This document shows positions 17,642 through 26,900 of a DNA stretch of 64,000 nucleotides, one piece after another (position 1 is the stretch's first letter; each line of letters opens with the position of its first letter). Origin of the DNA: Streptomyces sp. 135 (GTDB lineage: Bacteria; Actinomycetota; Actinomycetes; Streptomycetales; Streptomycetaceae). The notes under the pieces are model-generated. The model was given only the letters and a program-made list of their open reading frames with translations. It searched no databases and was not told the origin of the DNA. Where the stretch lies: the NCBI RefSeq assembly GCF_020026305.1, contig NZ_CP075691.1, forward strand, positions 3,658,001 through 3,722,000. Reading direction: 5' to 3'. The translations under genes were made by a program, and so were the position numbers.

Positions 17642-17821
17642 TCAGGCGACGTTGGTGGTGCAGGCGCCGCAGGTGGACCCGCAGTTGTCGTCGGTCAGGT
17701 TGACCAGGCCAGCCGGGTCGGCGATCTCGACGAGAGAGACATCCAGGTCGAAGCCGTCCGACGCCCCAGGGATCTGCGGGCGTACTTCGGTGCGGCTGGG
17801 AACTACGGTGCTGCGCGTCAT
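17642..17821 (-). CDS. FxLD-family lanthipeptide precursor
   Basis: A 59-aa peptide. The leader is MTRSTVVPSRTEVRPQIPG and onward with the FxLD recognition motif FDLDVSLVE (residues 24-32). The core region reads VNLTDDNCGSTCGACTTNVA. The core has Cys47, Cys51 and Cys54 and modifiable Thr43, Ser49, Thr50, Thr55 and Thr56, giving up to three thioether rings. Asp44/Asp45 are candidate methyltransferase targets. GAGGAG lies 7 nt upstream of the ATG. It is the first gene of the reverse-strand operon precursor-lanB-lanC-methyltransferase. No export or leader-protease gene is adjacent, so processing must use host functions. Confidence 0.9.
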   Translation of the reverse strand: MTRSTVVPSRTEVRPQIPGASDGFDLDVSLVEIADPAGLVNLTDDNCGSTCGACTTNVA

Positions 17822-18009
17822 GCTTCAACTCCTCGTAATCGTTGTGGTGTTTCTGGGCTGGAGCGCCCACCAGGTGCCGCCACGGGAGCGCTGCCAGACG
17901 GCTGCTCCCCGACGGCTCCTGGCCGCCCGGCGCGAGGGGACGTACTCCGCGTAGGAAGTCCTCGCGAAGTGCCTGCCTCACGCCGGGAAGTCGTGTGCCG
18001 GGAGGCTGA

Positions 18010-18198
18010 TCAAGCGGATGCCGGTCGCCGCTCCATGAAGTAGACGAGCGCCTGGGCCTTGAGGCGATCGAGGCACGGCTCACACGCGTAGAAGGGGGCG
18101 TGCTGCCCGTCCCACTGCACCGGGCCGAGCCAGATCACCAGGACTCCGGTACGTCCGCAGCCGAGCCAGCAATCACCGGTGATCCACGGCCACTGCAT
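18010..18198 (-). CDS. Small four-cysteine (zinc-ribbon-like) protein
   Basis: A 62-aa protein starting MQWPWITGDCWLGCGRTG with a second pair YACEPCLDRL. The CxxxC...CxxC spacing suggests one structural zinc. Small Streptomyces proteins of this type often sit beside XRE/HATPase gene groups. It lies upstream of the lanthipeptide precursor on the same strand. The function is unknown. Confidence 0.6.
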   Translation of the reverse strand: MQWPWITGDCWLGCGRTGVLVIWLGPVQWDGQHAPFYACEPCLDRLKAQALVYFMERRPASA

Positions 18199-18216
18199 GG
18201 AAGGACGTCCCCTTTC

Positions 18217-18358
18217 TCAGCTGGTCGAGATGGTCGATCTGGCGGCCTGGCAGTTGGAAGTGCAGGCCCGGCGCTGGAACGGCAGGCCCCGGTTGGCGTA
18301 TCTCGCCAAGCCGTCGACCGCTCGTTCCGAGCGGCCAGGCGCAGAGGGTGCAGTCCAT
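18217..18358 (-). pseudogene. Possible broken small zinc-ribbon gene
   Basis: An ATG at 18356-18358 begins MDCTLCAWPLG. A sister frame in the same DNA continues RSERAVDGLARYANRGLPFQ and RRACTSNCQAARS, ending at 18217. Joined by a single-base shift near 18320-18330 this would give a CxxC...CxxxC small zinc-binding protein like others in these gene groups. Neither frame alone looks natural. This is a tentative call. Confidence 0.25.
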
Positions 18359-18425
18359 GGCCATCTGCTGGCGGGCCGGAGTCGGGCGAGATCCGGAAGG
18401 GGCGAGGGTGCCGTGGCCGGGATGC

Positions 18426-18872
18426 TCACTTGCCGCCCTCGGTACGGAGCTCCGCCCAGACCTCTTTGCCCCAAGGGCCTCTGTCCGAGCCGTGCAGGTC
18501 GTAGCCCCAGCGGTCGGCGACAGCATCGACGAGGAGCAGCCCGCGCCCCGACTCGTCGTCGTCAGCCGCCTGGCTGAGTATGGGCAGACGCGATGGTTCC
18601 CGGTCCACGACACCGACACGCAGTCGTGCTGCGCTCGGCCTCCCAACCGTGAGGCGGATTTCGGGACACGGAGTGTGCCTGGAGGCGTTCGCGATCAGCT
18701 CCGTCACGATCAGCGCCGCACGATCGGCGAGGTCATCGAGGTGCCACACACCGAGGACATCTCGGACGAGTTCGCGACCGATCTCGGCCGTGGACGGCTC
18801 GCACGGGAAGGTCTGGCTGTACGTGGGGTGGCCGACGGAGAGGGCCTCAACTGGTGTTCTCAGACTCGTCAT
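18426..18872 (-). CDS. HATPase_c ATP-binding protein (RsbW-like anti-sigma/regulatory kinase)
   Basis: A 148-aa single-domain GHKL ATPase. The N box is VTELIANASRHT, the G1-like region is VGVVDREPSRLP, and the G2 region is DESGRGLLLVDAVADRWGYD. Streptomyces carries dozens of such stand-alone serine kinase-like proteins, which bind sigma-factor antagonists or act with XRE partners. It is divergent from the XRE-TPR regulator at 19114. A strong inverted repeat (18901-18943) lies just upstream in its probable 5' leader. Confidence 0.85.
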   Translation of the reverse strand: MTSLRTPVEALSVGHPTYSQTFPCEPSTAEIGRELVRDVLGVWHLDDLADRAALIVTELIANASRHTPCPEIRLTVGRPSAARLRVGVVDREPSRLPILSQAADDDESGRGLLLVDAVADRWGYDLHGSDRGPWGKEVWAELRTEGGK

Positions 18873-18900
18873 TGGGGTGGAGCCTTCGTGTCGTCTCGGC

Positions 18901-18943
18901 GCCCGGCCCGCCCCCGCGGGGGAACCTCAGGGGCGGGCCGGGC
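18901..18943. repeat. 14-bp-stem inverted repeat in the divergent promoter region
   Basis: Arm GCCCGGCCCGCCCC (18901-18914) is exactly complementary to 18930-18943 across a 15-nt loop. It lies about 30-70 bp upstream of the ATP-binding protein start and about 170 bp upstream of the divergent XRE gene. It could be a leader hairpin or attenuator for the reverse-strand gene. Confidence 0.6.
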
Positions 18944-19113
18944 CGTCAACAGCCGCCCGCACGGTGGGGCGCGGCGGGCGACCAACACCCAGACAACTCC
19001 CTTTCCACACAGGTTGGTTAGGGCGTTCAGGCACTCAGCGGACGGACTCGCCTAGGACGTTTTGGCCTCTCCTTTACCTGGCGGGTGGGGATCGCGCGGG
19101 CTACCGTGCCCGC

Positions 19114-20397
19114 ATGGACACCACCCGCAACACCGTTCTTGAGGCGTGGATGACCGAACACGGCTACAGCTCCAACAGCCTCGCCGAGGCAGTGAACAGG
19201 GCCATTGAACGGTTGACCGGGCGCCCTGGAGGACTCGACGGCTCATCGGTCCGGGCATGGAAAGCGGGCCGGGTCACATGGCCAAAGTCAGCTGCCCGCA
19301 AGGCACTTGAGGACGTCACCGGACTACCCGCCGTCGCTTTAGGGTTCGTGCCACGGAGCCGGCCTTCGTCCACCCCGGCCCCACCGCAGCAGGAGGACCC
19401 CGACATGAAGCGCCGCACCCTCGTCGGCAGCATCGCAGCGGCGGCCGCAGCAGCAGCAGCTCCCGGCACCGCATCGCCGCGCCGTATCGGCATGAGCGAC
19501 GTCAACCGCCTCAACAAGCGCTTCGCCGAGATCATCGCCAGCGACCACCGCCACGGCGGACAACTCGGCATCGAGCAGCGAGCCGCCGCCCTCGCCGACG
19601 AGGCACTCAACCTCCAGAACGCCGGCAGCGCCACCCAGCGCGTACGCAGCAACCTCTACGCCTCCGCAGCCGCCTTCCGCTCCTCCGCGATGTGGGCCGC
19701 CATGGACGGCCGACGCTACGACGTCGCCAAGGCGCACATGCGCGAGGCCCAGGCCCTCGCCGAGATGTCCGGCGACCAGGCGATCAAGTTCCGCATCTGG
19801 AGCCACGCGGGCACCATGTACCGCCACATGGGCCGTCCCGCCGACGCGCTTGCCGCCAACGACGTCGCCCGCAACCTGCACCTCATCCGCCGAGACCCCC
19901 TGTTCGCGTCCCTCGGCCTGGCCCGCCAGGGCGCCATCCAAGGCACGGCACAGGACCGCACCAGCACCCGCCGTGCATTCGAGCAGGCGCAGGACGCCAT
20001 GCTGCGCGCCGACTCCGCCGACTTCCGGCCGGTGTGGATGCTCGCCTTCTACGACCAGGCCGAACTGGACTCCTTGGCCCTCTCCGCAAACTTGGCGCTC
20101 GGCGACTACTCGACCGCCGAGTACCACGCACACCGCTGCCTGTCTGCCCTCCGGCCCCACATGATCCGGTCCCGCGCCATCGCCACCACCCGGCTCGCAC
20201 ACGCCCAGCTCGCCCAAGGCGCCCCCGACGCCGCCACGGCCACCGCGATGAAGGTCCCCGCCGAAGCCGCCACCCAGCACGCCCGGGTCACGCGCATGCT
20301 GCAGGAGTTCGGGGCCGCACTACGGGCCACCGCGCCCGGCAGCTCCACCGTGCAGACCTGGACCGAGCACACCGCCACCTGGAGGATGGCCGCATGA
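19114..20397 (+). CDS. XRE-type HTH regulator with TPR domain
   Basis: A 427-aa protein. The N-terminal about 80 residues form an atypical HTH (SNSLAEAVNRAIERLTG, SSVRAWKAGRVTWPKSAARKALE). A linker MKRRTLVGSIAAAAAAAAAP follows, then TPR-like helices (SNLYASAAAFRSSAMWAAMDGRRYDVAKAHMREAQALAEMSGD). Proteins with this plan are common Streptomyces regulators responding to small signals or peptides. It overlaps the following GNAT gene by 4 bp, so both form one operon. It lies between the lanthipeptide and restriction cargoes and could control either; the target is unknown. Confidence 0.8.
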   Translation: MDTTRNTVLEAWMTEHGYSSNSLAEAVNRAIERLTGRPGGLDGSSVRAWKAGRVTWPKSAARKALEDVTGLPAVALGFVPRSRPSSTPAPPQQEDPDMKRRTLVGSIAAAAAAAAAPGTASPRRIGMSDVNRLNKRFAEIIASDHRHGGQLGIEQRAAALADEALNLQNAGSATQRVRSNLYASAAAFRSSAMWAAMDGRRYDVAKAHMREAQALAEMSGDQAIKFRIWSHAGTMYRHMGRPADALAANDVARNLHLIRRDPLFASLGLARQGAIQGTAQDRTSTRRAFEQAQDAMLRADSADFRPVWMLAFYDQAELDSLALSANLALGDYSTAEYHAHRCLSALRPHMIRSRAIATTRLAHAQLAQGAPDAATATAMKVPAEAATQHARVTRMLQEFGAALRATAPGSSTVQTWTEHTATWRMAA

Positions 20398-20933
20398 CCA
20401 CAGCGCCCGCCATTGAACTGCGCACGTTCACCACCCTCGACACCGCCCGCGGGGACCTCCTCGACGTGTACGCCGAAGTGCGCGCCCCGCTCCTCCACCT
20501 GCCGAACTACGCGGTCACCGCCTTCGGCGAACGCCTGGACCGACACGGCACCGAGCCTGGGTTCGTGGCTGTCCTCGCGTACGCGGACGGACAACCAGTT
20601 GGCTACGCCTACGGAAACACCATCGAGCACGGTGACCGCTATTGGCAGCGCACCAGCCCGACACCGGCCGAGAAGTACACCGAGCGCCCGGCTGTGGCCC
20701 TGAAGGAGATCGGCGTCCGGCCGACGTGGCGGAAGACGGGTACCGCCCGCCGCATCCACGACGCCCTCCTCGCCACCCGCAACGAGCCGTACGTGACGCT
20801 CATGGTCAACTCGGCTGCCGGGGACGGAAAGGTCCACGCGCTCTACAAGTCGTGGGGATACGGGGACATCGGGCAAAGCCAGCCGTCACCGGCCTCGCCA
20901 GTCCTCACCGTGATGATCCGTGCCATCCGCTGA
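20394..20933 (+). CDS. GNAT-family N-acetyltransferase
   Basis: A 179-aa acetyltransferase-like protein. The acetyl-CoA-binding region is recognisable at LKEIGVRPTWRKTGTARRIHDALL (motif A, R-x-x-G-x-A variant), and the C-terminal LMVNSAAGDGKVHALYKSWGYGDIGQ is typical of GNATs. The ATG overlaps the TGA of the XRE-TPR gene. The substrate is unknown. Maturation of the lanthipeptide is possible but not supported beyond proximity. Confidence 0.8.
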   Translation: MTTAPAIELRTFTTLDTARGDLLDVYAEVRAPLLHLPNYAVTAFGERLDRHGTEPGFVAVLAYADGQPVGYAYGNTIEHGDRYWQRTSPTPAEKYTERPAVALKEIGVRPTWRKTGTARRIHDALLATRNEPYVTLMVNSAAGDGKVHALYKSWGYGDIGQSQPSPASPVLTVMIRAIR

Positions 20934-21141
20934 GCAGTCCTGCAAGGAACCACCCGGATTCGCTGGAGACAGCCGACGCCCGCTGGCATCCGTCTCCTCA
21001 AGATTGCCGCGCTGACAGGCCCCGCTGCGCCAGCTGCAAAGGAACGGCTCGTCTTGGGCTCACGTAGCATCCCGGCCTGCCATACGCTCATGATCTTGCG
21101 AGTGTCCCGCCCTCATCAGTGGGCTGCGCTAGCCTGCATCC

Positions 21142-22662
21142 GTGATTACAGGTGAGCTGAAGAGCAAGATCGACCGACTGTGGGACGCCTTCTGGTCAGG
21201 AGGTATCTCCAACCCGCTGGAGGTCATCGAACAGATCACCTACCTGATGTTCATCCGGCGCCTCGACATCCTGGAGCAGGCCAAGGAGAACCGAGCCAAT
21301 CGCACTGGGCGGCCCGTCGAAAACCCGATCTACTCGGACGACACCCAAGTCCTGCGCTGGTCGGTGTTCATCAACGAGTCCCCCGAGAACATGCTCACCA
21401 GGGTGCGCGACGGTGTCTTCCCCTGGCTACGCGCTCTGGGTGGCGAAGAGTCTACCTATGCACACCACATGAAGGACGCACGGTTCACCATCACGACCTC
21501 GAACCTGCTCACCAAGGCCGTCGACATGATCAACGGCATCGACATGGGTGACAAGGACACCAAGGGCGATCTATACGAGTACATGCTCAGCAAGATCGCC
21601 ACGGCTGGGCAAAACGGCCAGTTCCGCACCCCCCGGCACATCATCCAACTAATGGTAGAGATGATGGCTCCACAGCCCGGTGATGAAATTTGCGACCCAG
21701 CGTGCGGAACAGCCGGCTTCCTGGTGGCCTCCGCCGAGTACGTCGAGCGCACGCACCGAGAGGCACTGTTCGAGCCGACTCGAAGGCAGCACTTCAACGA
21801 GGAAATGTTCCACGGCTTCGACTTCGATAGGACGATGCTCCGCATCGGCAGTATGAACATGCTGCTGCACTCGGTCGAAAATCCCGACATCCGCTATCGC
21901 GATTCGCTTGCTGAGAACGCATCGGCCGAGGCCGATCAGTATTCCCTCATCCTCGCTAATCCACCCTTCGCTGGCAGCCTCGACTACGACGCGACAGCAG
22001 CCGACCTACAGAAGGTCGTCAAGACCAAGAAAACCGAACTGCTGTTCCTCGCCCTCTTCCTGCGCCTACTCAAGCCCGGTGGCCGGGCCGCGGTCATTGT
22101 CCCGGAGGGGGTGCTGTTCGGTTCCAGCAAAGCGCACAAGGAGCTGCGGAAACTGCTCGTCGATGGCCACAAGTTGGACGCCGTGGTCAAGCTACCGGCT
22201 GGCGTCTTCAAGCCGTACGCAGGAGTCTCCACAGCGATCCTGTTCTTCACCAAAACCAACAGCGGCGGCACGGACAACGTCTGGTTCTACGAGGTCACCG
22301 CAGACGGCTGGAGCCTAGACGACAAGCGGGCACCGCTGCTAGGAGAAGACAAGCTTGGCCCCCTCGTCAGCAACGGTGCGCTAAGCGAGGACGAGCATGC
22401 CAAGAACAACCTGCCCGACGTACTTGCCCGTTGGCGACGCCGCAATGGCAGCGAGCAGGAACGAGTCCGGACCGAGCAAAGCTTCTGCGTCTCCAAGGCC
22501 GAAATCGCCGCCCAGGGATATGACCTGAGCCTCAACCGGTACAAGGAGATCGTCCACGAGGAGGTCAAGCACCGCCCGCCGAATGAAATCATGGACGAGC
22601 TGGACCGGATTGAAAAAGAGATCCGACAGGGGATGAATGAGCTGAGGGAGATGCTGGGATGA
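21142..22662 (+). CDS. hsdM: Type I restriction-modification DNA methyltransferase subunit HsdM
   Basis: A 506-aa N6-adenine methyltransferase of type I R-M. A helical N-terminal HsdM_N domain precedes the catalytic domain with SAM motif DPACGTAGF (residues 185-193) and catalytic NPPF (273-276). A C-terminal coiled helix (ELDRIEKEIRQGMNELREML) contacts HsdS. It starts with GTG and its stop overlaps the hsdS start by 4 bp. With HsdS it forms the methylase; with HsdR it forms the restriction complex. Confidence 0.96.
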   Translation: MITGELKSKIDRLWDAFWSGGISNPLEVIEQITYLMFIRRLDILEQAKENRANRTGRPVENPIYSDDTQVLRWSVFINESPENMLTRVRDGVFPWLRALGGEESTYAHHMKDARFTITTSNLLTKAVDMINGIDMGDKDTKGDLYEYMLSKIATAGQNGQFRTPRHIIQLMVEMMAPQPGDEICDPACGTAGFLVASAEYVERTHREALFEPTRRQHFNEEMFHGFDFDRTMLRIGSMNMLLHSVENPDIRYRDSLAENASAEADQYSLILANPPFAGSLDYDATAADLQKVVKTKKTELLFLALFLRLLKPGGRAAVIVPEGVLFGSSKAHKELRKLLVDGHKLDAVVKLPAGVFKPYAGVSTAILFFTKTNSGGTDNVWFYEVTADGWSLDDKRAPLLGEDKLGPLVSNGALSEDEHAKNNLPDVLARWRRRNGSEQERVRTEQSFCVSKAEIAAQGYDLSLNRYKEIVHEEVKHRPPNEIMDELDRIEKEIRQGMNELREMLG

Positions 22663-23861
22663 CCAAGTGGCCTACCGTCCCAATTGGACACGTCACTCGC
22701 GCAATTGGCGGCGGGACACCAACTCGCAGTAATCCCGAATTTTATGGAGGAGATATCCCTTGGGTTACACCTAAGGATATGAAACGCTGGAAGATCAGCG
22801 ACTCCCAGGTGCGCATTACAAAGCCAGGATTGGAGAATAGTACAGCCAGGCTAGCTCCAGCACATTCTGTCCTCGTCGTCGTTCGATCCGGCGTATTGAA
22901 GCACACAGTCCCAGTAGCAATTAGCGAGCGTCCTGTAGCGATCAATCAGGACATGAAGGCACTGATCTGCTCCGAGGATCTGGATCCAAATTACTTGGCC
23001 TATTTCATCAAAGAGCGGTCTAGCACTATTCTACAATGGGTTCGAGCAACTACGGCGGATAATTTTCCGATCGGGAATCTGATGAATTTTCACATTCCCC
23101 TCCCGCCTGTGAGTGAGCAGCGCCGCGTTGTCCGAATTCTCGATCACGTCGAAGCACTACGAGGCAAGCGCCGCGAGGCGGTAGAACTCCTGAGCGATCT
23201 TAGGCAGTCAATCTTTGCCGAGATGTTCGGCAATCGGGTAGAGATCTCTCAAAAGTGGCCCCAGAAGCATCTTGGGGAAATGCTTGAGTTTCTAACTAGC
23301 GGATCGCGCGGCTGGGCTGCCCACTACACAGATAATCCCGGGAGTCTTTTTCTTCGAATTCAGAATGTGCGCGACGGGGAACTTCTAATGGATGATGTCG
23401 CGTACGTCATCCCTCCCGATACCGCAGAGGCTCGCCGCACTCGAGTCCAATCTGGTGACGTGTTGCTGAGCATTACAGCAGACCTTGGACGCACTGCCGT
23501 AATCCCTGATGGACTTGGCGAAGCATTCATCAATCAGCACCTGTCAATTCTCCGATCATCAAAGCTGAATCCACATTTCTTGTCGGCATTCCTGGAAAGC
23601 CCTCTGGGACGCGAGAGGATCCTGGGCAGAAATCGTCAAGCCGTGAAGGCCGGCCTGAATTTTGATGATGTTCGATCCCTCAATGTTCCGTGCCCGCCCA
23701 TGCAATTCCAAGAGGAGTTTGAGAGGCGAATTGCCCGAGGTCGTGAACTTCAAGGTTCACATATTGCACATCTAGACGCGCTTGACTCGTTGTTTGCCTC
23801 GCTGCGGAATCGCACGTTTCGTAGCGAGCTTCCCTCCGGGGACCTCCCGCGCGCCACCTAA
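22659..23861 (+). CDS. hsdS: Type I restriction-modification specificity subunit HsdS
   Basis: A 400-aa protein with two target-recognition domains. TRD1 contains AIGGGTPTRSNPEFYGGDIPW, TRD2 contains LTSGSRGWAAHYT. They are separated by the conserved helix LPPVSEQRRVVRILDHVEAL, and a second conserved region is at CPPMQFQEEFERRIA. The two TRDs specify a bipartite recognition sequence. Base composition is visibly more AT-rich than the neighbours, as is common for HsdS genes exchanged horizontally. hsdR follows after about 65 bp. Confidence 0.94.
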   Translation: MTKWPTVPIGHVTRAIGGGTPTRSNPEFYGGDIPWVTPKDMKRWKISDSQVRITKPGLENSTARLAPAHSVLVVVRSGVLKHTVPVAISERPVAINQDMKALICSEDLDPNYLAYFIKERSSTILQWVRATTADNFPIGNLMNFHIPLPPVSEQRRVVRILDHVEALRGKRREAVELLSDLRQSIFAEMFGNRVEISQKWPQKHLGEMLEFLTSGSRGWAAHYTDNPGSLFLRIQNVRDGELLMDDVAYVIPPDTAEARRTRVQSGDVLLSITADLGRTAVIPDGLGEAFINQHLSILRSSKLNPHFLSAFLESPLGRERILGRNRQAVKAGLNFDDVRSLNVPCPPMQFQEEFERRIARGRELQGSHIAHLDALDSLFASLRNRTFRSELPSGDLPRAT

Positions 23862-23926
23862 ATGTCGAGCCACCCTGAGCCGTAGCGCACCGTTTTCGAC
23901 CGCGCCCGCCCGTGAAAGGTCTCCCC

Positions 23927-26900
23927 GTGAGCAACTTTGAGTTCCTCAAGGCCGAGTGGCCAGAACTGCACCGTGAGGCGATACACGCCGAGCGATTGGC
24001 ATACGCGGACCCGAGGGCATCCGCATTTTACGTGCGCCGGGTGTTGGAACTCGCGGTGGCGTGGCTGTTCGAGGCCGACGACACGCTTAGGTTGCCGTAT
24101 CGACGTGATCTAGCCGCACTGATTGCCGAGCCGACGTTAGTACGGGTGGCCGGCCCAGCGGTGCGGGCAAAAATGGATGTGATCCGTCGGCAAGGCAACA
24201 TCGCGGTGCACCGCAAGACCCCCATCACTCCTCAGGACGCGGTGCGCACGCTCGCTGAGCTTTTCCACGTCCTGTACTGGATGGCCCGCACCTACACCCG
24301 CGATCAGACCAAGCTGCCTCCGTCCACACTCGCCTTCGATACAACGCTGATACCTCGGCCAGTCCCCGCAGAGGTGCGCATCGCCAAGCAGGCCGAGCTG
24401 AAGGCCCAGGCAGAGAAGCACGCTGAGCAGGATGCCGCGCTGATCGCGGAGCGAAAGAAGAACGAGGATCTCGATGCAGAGATCGCCGAGCTGCGCGCAC
24501 AGATCAAGGCAGCCAAGGTCGCTAACGAGGCACAGCCGGACACACACGACTACAACGAAGCCCAGACCCGCACCCTGATTATTGACCTCCTTCTCAAGGA
24601 GGCTGGCTGGGACCTGGACCAGCCGAAGGACCGCGAGTACCCGGTCACTGGGTTGCCGCCCGCGGCCGCGCCCTCTGGCAAGGGCAAGGTTGACTACGTC
24701 CTGTGGGACGACGACGGCAAGCCTCTGGCCGTCGTTGAGGCCAAGCGAACCACCCGCGACCCCCAGCAGGGCAAGTATCAAGCGACCGTCTACGCCAAGG
24801 CCCTGGAAGATCAGTTCAAGCAGCGGCCGGTGATCTTCTACACCAACGGCTACCGCACCTACTTGTTCGATGACCTCAGGTACCCTCCCCGTCAGGTGCA
24901 AGGCTTTTACACCAAGGATGAACTTCGTCTCTTGGTCCAACGGCGAGCCAGCCGCCGAAGCCTCGCCAAGATGCCGATCAACGAGCAGATCGCCGGCCGC
25001 CACTACCAGTCCCGTGCAATAAGACGGATTGCCGACTCCTTTGAAAAGGACTCACTGCGCCACGCCCTGCTCGTGATGGCAACTGGATCCGGAAAAACCC
25101 GCACCGTAATCGCGCTGAGCGACTTGATGATGCGCGCAAACTGGGCCAAACGCATCCTCTTCCTCGCTGACCGCACCGCCTTGGTCAAGCAAGCCACCAA
25201 CGAGTTCAAGAAGCATCTGCCTGGTGCCCCCGTCGTCAACCTGCTGGAGGAGAAGGACCCCAACGCACGGGTATTCGTCTCCACCTATCCGACGATGATG
25301 AATCTGATCGATCAGACCGACGCTGCGGGCCGCCGTCCCTTCGGCCCTGGCTTTTTCGACCTGATCGTCATCGATGAGGCACACCGCTCGATCTACCAGC
25401 GATATGGTGCGATCTTCGACTACTTCGACGCACTCCTTGTTGGCCTGACAGCGACGCCTAAGGACGAGGTCGACCGGAACACCTATCGCCGCTTCGAGCT
25501 TGAGGATGGCGTGCCCACTGATGTCTACAGCCTGGACGAGGCGGTGGCTGAGGGCTACCTGGTGGCGCCGCGTGCTGTTGATGTCCCGCTGAAGTTCCAG
25601 AGGGGCGGCATCAAGTACGACGACCTCTCCGACGAGGACAAGGAGAAATGGGACGAGACGGAGTGGAGCGAGGATGGGCAAATCCCTGACGAGATCACCA
25701 CAGAGGAACTGAACAAGTACCTCTTCAATGCCGACACCGTCGACAAGGTCCTGCAGACCCTCATGACTCATGGCCTGAAGGTCGACGGTGGCGACAAGCT
25801 CGGCAAAACCATCATCTTCGCCGCCAACAACCGCCACGCGGAGTTCATCGCAGAGCGGTTCGACAAGAACTACCCGCACCTCAAGGGCGCCTTCGCTCAG
25901 GTCATCACCTACCGCACCGAGTACGCCCAGAGCCTCATCGACAAGTTCACCGATGCTGCGGAACTTCCCCAGATCGCCATCTCCGTGGACATGCTGGACA
26001 CCGGCATCGATGTGCCTGAGGTCGTCAACCTGGTCTTCTTCAAGCTGGTGCGGTCCAAGACCAAGTTCTGGCAGATGGTCGGTCGCGGCACTCGCCTTGC
26101 ACCCGACCTGTTCGGCCCGAACCGGAGCAAAGACGGCTTCCTGGTTTTTGACCTGTGCCAGAACATCGAGTTCTTCAACCAGAACCTGATGCGCGCTGAA
26201 GGCAGGGTCGCCCCCTCCCTGAGCCAGCGGATCTTCGAACGCCGCGCCGACCTGCTCCTCGCCCTCGACGGGGCAGAAGACCCTGGCCAAGAGGCGACGG
26301 AGTCTGCCGTACGGCCAGAGTCCGATGGCACGGTTAGTGATGAGGGCTTGCGCTGGGACCTCGCTACACGCCTGCACGACGAGGTGACGGCGATGAATCC
26401 GGACAACTTCCTGGTCCGTCCGCACCGCGAGCAGATTGAAACCTTCGCGGACTTCGATGCGTGGCTTGCATTCACGCCTGACGCGCACAGCCAAGTCGTC
26501 GATCACCTATCAGGACTTCCGACGGCCTTCCGCGACAAGGACGACACCGGGGAGGAGGCCAAGCGATTCGACCTGCTTTCGCTTCGCCTCCAACTCGCCG
26601 TTCTGAATGGCGACCCGAGCTTTACTCGCCTGCGGGACCAAGTCCAGGAGATCGCGTCCACACTGCTCGACCAGCTGACTATCCCTGCAATCAAGGCCCA
26701 GCAGCTCCTGCTCGACGAAGTGGCCGGCGACGCGTGGTGGCAGGACGTGACGCTTCCCCTGCTGGAGACGATGCGCCGCCGCCTACGCGGGCTCGTCCGG
26801 CTGATCGAGAAGACCAAGCGCAGCATTGTCTACACCGACTTTGAGGACGAGCTCGGCGAGCTGACCGCTGCCACGCTCAGCGGCATGGAGATCGGCACCG

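Noticed and set aside
20934..21141. Small gene between the GNAT gene and hsdM
   Set aside because: No frame with a start, RBS and recognisable pattern; treated as the hsdM promoter region.
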